Shown here: piece after piece, positions 61,918 through 64,000 of the stretch | Position numbering within the stretch: position 1 is the first letter of the stretch | How the letters are laid out: the number at the start of each line of letters is the position of its first letter | Assembly (NCBI RefSeq): GCF_024436395.1 | Contig: NZ_JAFMZO010000001.1 | Location: forward strand, 380,181 to 444,180 | DNA: 64,000 bases | Source of the DNA: Paradesertivirga mongoliensis | GTDB lineage: Bacteria; Bacteroidota; Bacteroidia; Sphingobacteriales; Sphingobacteriaceae | Direction: 5' to 3' | Notes under the pieces: generated by a model | Told to the model about the DNA's origin: nothing | Databases searched by the model: none | The model's input: the letters and a program-made list of their open reading frames with translations, nothing else | Position numbers and translations under genes: made by a program

Positions 61918-61978
61918 GGATTGCAGAATGCGGAGTGTAAAAAAAGACATTAGCAATTTTTTTACGTGGTTGCAATCC
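61918..61978 (-). promoter_or_regulatory. Nested inverted repeats in the metK leader (candidate RNA element)
   Basis: Outer arms GGATTGCA (61918-61925) and TGCAATCC (61971-61978) enclose inner arms GTAAAAAAA (61937-61945) and TTTTTTTAC (61957-61965). Read as minus-strand RNA the 5' part is GGATTGCAACCACG and the inner loop contains TTGCTAATGTC. The GCAACC and GCTAA words recall the SAM-I core, but the intervening P3 stem of SAM-I is missing, so this is not a standard S-box. It lies 31-91 nt before the metK start codon. Confidence 0.55.
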
Positions 61979-62085
61979 AGTGCCATAGACACAAAGCAAA
62001 TCATTCCACCAATACCCCGGCGAAAGTACAATTATTTTTAGATTAAGGAAAATTATAAGGTATTTTAGGCCTCTCATAATTTCAA

Positions 62086-62958
62086 TTGAAAAAGAGCGTA
62101 TTATTTATAATAAATCCGATATCGGGGGGGAAAAAGAAATTAGAGTTTCCGGCTTTCGCAACAATGCATCTCGACCTCGACAGGTTTAATGCAGATTTTG
62201 TTTATACCGAATGGCCTACACATGCTAACGATTTAGCTATAGAGGCTGTCGAGAACGGAATGGACATCGTGGTTTCGGTAGGCGGCGATGGCACTATAAA
62301 CGAAGTAGCCTCTGCCCTGGAAGGCACAGATACCATTATGGGAATAATCCCTTTTGGTTCTGGAAACGGCCTGGCACGTTCTTTAAATATCTCTTTAAGC
62401 AATAAAAAGGCGGTTCAGATTCTTAACAATCTTCACTGCCGGCGAATAGATTCGGGCATTCTGAACGAGCGGAAATTCTTCAACATGGCCGGGATGGGCT
62501 TCGACGCTCATATCAGTGCAAAATTCGCCCAGTTGAAGAACCGGGGATTAAAAGGATATGTGCATACCGCCCTGAAAGAGGTGTCTGCATACGTTCCGGA
62601 AAATTATGACCTTGAAATTGACGGCAATCATTACGAGCGGGAGGCATTTATGATTAGTATTGCAAACTCTTGCCAGTATGGCAATAATGCGTATATTTCA
62701 CCCGACGCTAAATTGGATGATGGATTACTGGATGTATGTATTATTAAACCTTTTCCACTTGTACAATTTCCGGTAGTAGGGTATCATTTATTTAATAAAA
62801 CGGTGCATACCACCAGTTATGTCGAGATAATAAAGGGAAAAAATATCCGTATTAACAGAAAACAAGGAGGGATGGTTCATGTGGACGGCGAACCCATCGA
62901 GATGGATAAGTGTATTGAAATCAAGGTTAAACCTTTATCACTTGCTATTCTGAACTAG
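62086..62958 (+). CDS. Diacylglycerol kinase family lipid kinase (YegS/BmrU-like)
   Basis: This 290-aa DAGK catalytic-domain protein begins at TTG 62086; no ATG or GTG lies upstream of the essential LFIINPISGGKKK motif. Further motifs are VSVGGDGTINEVASAL near 65, GIIPFGSGNGLARSLNI near 87 and MAGMGFDAHISAKF near 135. It phosphorylates diacylglycerol, a sphingoid base or a related lipid. Codons 13-16 contain a G7A5 tract that could slip. It is divergent from metK, 198 bp away. Confidence 0.91.
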   Translation: MKKSVLFIINPISGGKKKLEFPAFATMHLDLDRFNADFVYTEWPTHANDLAIEAVENGMDIVVSVGGDGTINEVASALEGTDTIMGIIPFGSGNGLARSLNISLSNKKAVQILNNLHCRRIDSGILNERKFFNMAGMGFDAHISAKFAQLKNRGLKGYVHTALKEVSAYVPENYDLEIDGNHYEREAFMISIANSCQYGNNAYISPDAKLDDGLLDVCIIKPFPLVQFPVVGYHLFNKTVHTTSYVEIIKGKNIRINRKQGGMVHVDGEPIEMDKCIEIKVKPLSLAILN

Positions 62959-62970
62959 GTATTTTCAATA

Positions 62971-63315
62971 ATGTCAAAAAAAAACAAAAACATATCAGGC
63001 GTAGTTTATTCGACTGATCCCGGATTTGAGTACCAGTTTGATGAAACGCCCGAACAAAAAACTCTGGCTCCCCAGCAACAGGACCTCCGGGTTCAACTAG
63101 ACAAGAAACAAAGAGGCGGTAAGGCAGTTACACTAATAACCGGATTTAAAGGCACGACTGAAGATCTGGAAGCGCTCGGAAAAAAGCTGAAGCAAAAATG
63201 CGGAACCGGCGGTGCATCTAAACTTAACGAAATCTTAATACAAGGCGACTTTAGGGATAAAATAGTAGAAATACTTAAAAACGAAGGATTTAAGGTAAAA
63301 AAATCCGGAGGCTAA
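62971..63315 (+). CDS. SUI1/eIF1-like translation factor (YciH family)
   Basis: This 114-aa protein has an N-terminal variable tail and the SUI1 domain at about 35-112: [48 protein letters not shown]. Bacterial YciH-type proteins influence start-codon selection and the response to stress. It begins 12 bp after the lipid kinase gene, probably cotranscribed. Confidence 0.94.
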   Translation: MSKKNKNISGVVYSTDPGFEYQFDETPEQKTLAPQQQDLRVQLDKKQRGGKAVTLITGFKGTTEDLEALGKKLKQKCGTGGASKLNEILIQGDFRDKIVEILKNEGFKVKKSGG

Positions 63316-63592
63316 CCACCACAAAAACAGCGATTAAACTGTATTTAATCAAGATATTTGCATTTGATAGAAAAAATAGTTTTCATTGTAAAACAATTTT
63401 TTTCAAACACCAGTTATAAGTCCCAAACGGAGATTCTGCTGGATCGGGTAACTGAATTGTTATCATGTGCACAAATAATTTTTTATTACTTCGAAAATTA
63501 TATTTTTGTTACCCCGTTATACAAACTTTGCAATCAATAAATTAAAAACTATTATAATCTAAACTAAATTTAAAACTAAATTTTAAAGTAAA
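63316..63592. other. Intergenic region before the ExbB-like gene
   Basis: No convincing gene; a 60-codon TTG-initiated open frame is probably chance. It is AT-rich, and TATTTTTG at 63501-63508 fits a -7 element whose transcript would have about an 80-nt leader before the ATG at 63593. Confidence 0.45.
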
Positions 63593-64000
63593 ATGGCAAC
63601 CGCACCAAAAGCAACAACAGCAACAGCGAAGAAAGAGGGAAATGGTTCAAACATCTTTGCGAGTTTATCCATAGTAATCTGCCTGGTAATCGCATTCCTC
63701 CTATGGAAATTTGTGATGGGAGATCCGTCGAATTTTGTGGGTGGAGCAGATCCGGATCTGCATGATACCCAACCTCTACAAGGAAATTATTTTGGGATGG
63801 TATATAAAGGCGGATATGTAGTTCCGGTACTAATGGGAATGTTTTTAATGGTAATTGTATTCTCTATTGAGCGTTTTATCGTTATTAATAAAGCTGCCGG
63901 TACCGGAAACGTAGACGTTTTCGTAAGAAAAATTCAAGGCTTTTTAAGTGCTGGAAACATTGAAGCAGCAATGGCAGAGTGCGATAAACAAAAAGGCTCA
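63593..64000 (+). CDS. MotA/TolQ/ExbB proton channel family protein (partial, cut by window end)
   Basis: The first 136 codons run to the window edge. An Ala/Thr/Lys-rich N-terminus (MATAPKATTATAKKEGNGSN) precedes a first membrane helix (IFASLSIVICLVIAFLLWKF), a periplasmic loop, a second helix near 80-100 (VVPVLMGMFLMVIVFSIERF) and the start of the cytoplasmic region (VRKIQGFLSAGNIEAAMAEC). This is the ExbB/TolQ layout of this phylum, usually followed by ExbD genes. It would energise TonB or Tol systems, serving TonB-dependent receptors. Confidence 0.9.
   Translation, partial: MATAPKATTATAKKEGNGSNIFASLSIVICLVIAFLLWKFVMGDPSNFVGGADPDLHDTQPLQGNYFGMVYKGGYVVPVLMGMFLMVIVFSIERFIVINKAAGTGNVDVFVRKIQGFLSAGNIEAAMAECDKQKGS

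Noticed and set aside
61888..62031. Longer N-terminus for MetK.
   Set aside because: The family begins at [17 protein letters not shown]; the upstream codons lie in the structured leader.
63358..63540. 60-codon open frame on the plus strand before the ExbB-like gene.
   Set aside because: It begins with TTG, contains the predicted promoter of the next gene and has no recognisable motif.

Overview
The window is chromosomal DNA from a member of the Bacteroidota, most likely the family Sphingobacteriaceae (Pedobacter-like). The evidence is: promoters of the TTTG / TAnnTTTG type instead of E. coli-type -35/-10 boxes; almost no Shine-Dalgarno sequences; a GLPGLI-family protein paired with an OMP_b-brl_3-type outer membrane barrel; a thrA-thrB-thrC operon; a one-piece cobalamin-dependent MetH; and moderate GC content. 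No phage, insertion sequence, CRISPR array or rRNA is visible. Most of the window is ordinary core genome with short accessory stretches between 0-21 kb and near 38.6-39.6 kb.

Layout. 0-9.4 kb: end of a sensor kinase with its LuxR-type response regulator, an ECF sigma factor, a membrane sensor kinase, a metallo-beta-lactamase-fold hydrolase, a kinase-like protein that stops after its DHp domain, a stand-alone PEP-synthase middle domain and a YdcF-like protein. 9.4-13.7 kb: GLPGLI protein, TonB-receptor-like barrel and a secreted nuclease. 13.8-21.4 kb: a Fic protein divergent from a tight operon (MarR/GbsR-type regulator, DCC thiol-disulfide protein, TIGR01777 epimerase, small membrane proteins, MBOAT/wax-synthase-like protein, SRPBCC protein) ending in a frameshifted pseudogene, then a PhyH-type dioxygenase. 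21.8-28 kb: tRNA-Glu and initiator tRNA-Met, era, der, a small lipoprotein, an S41 protease, murQ and a conserved acidic protein. 28-33 kb: SAM-I riboswitch, metH, metF. 33-38.7 kb: thrA-thrB-thrC-HAD operon with a Thr/Ile-rich leader peptide and attenuator. 39-43.9 kb: mazE/mazF-like pair overlapping rsgA, then dtd, a mazG-like gene, comB, gcvT, rnhB. 44-50.3 kb: PP2C phosphatase, glycosyltransferase, flippase-like protein, ruvC, HIT protein, greA, an N-acetylglucosamine kinase-like gene, a response regulator. 50.4-56.4 kb: a MarR-regulated RND efflux operon. 56.5-64 kb: M61 peptidase, LytTR regulator, PlsC, Nudix, metK, a diacylglycerol kinase-like gene, a SUI1 protein and the start of an ExbB/TolQ channel.

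The genes connect into a few units. Methionine and SAM supply: riboswitch-metH-metF and, 30 kb away, metK with an unusual structured leader. Aspartate-to-threonine pathway: one operon controlled by attenuation. Cell-wall sugar recycling: murQ and an NAG-kinase-like gene. Drug efflux: marR-adaptor-pump-TolC.

The most promising material for follow-up is: (1) the thr attenuator, where leader peptide, terminator and a complementary antiterminator segment are all readable; (2) the 195-bp divergent region between fic and the MarR operon, with two kinds of palindromic operators and a promoter implying a leaderless mRNA; (3) the MBOAT/epimerase/DCC/SRPBCC cassette; (4) the orphan PEP-synthase middle domain; (5) the nested inverted repeat upstream of metK; (6) several intergenic imperfect hairpins built from short repeated words. 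All family assignments are by reading motifs; no database search was run.
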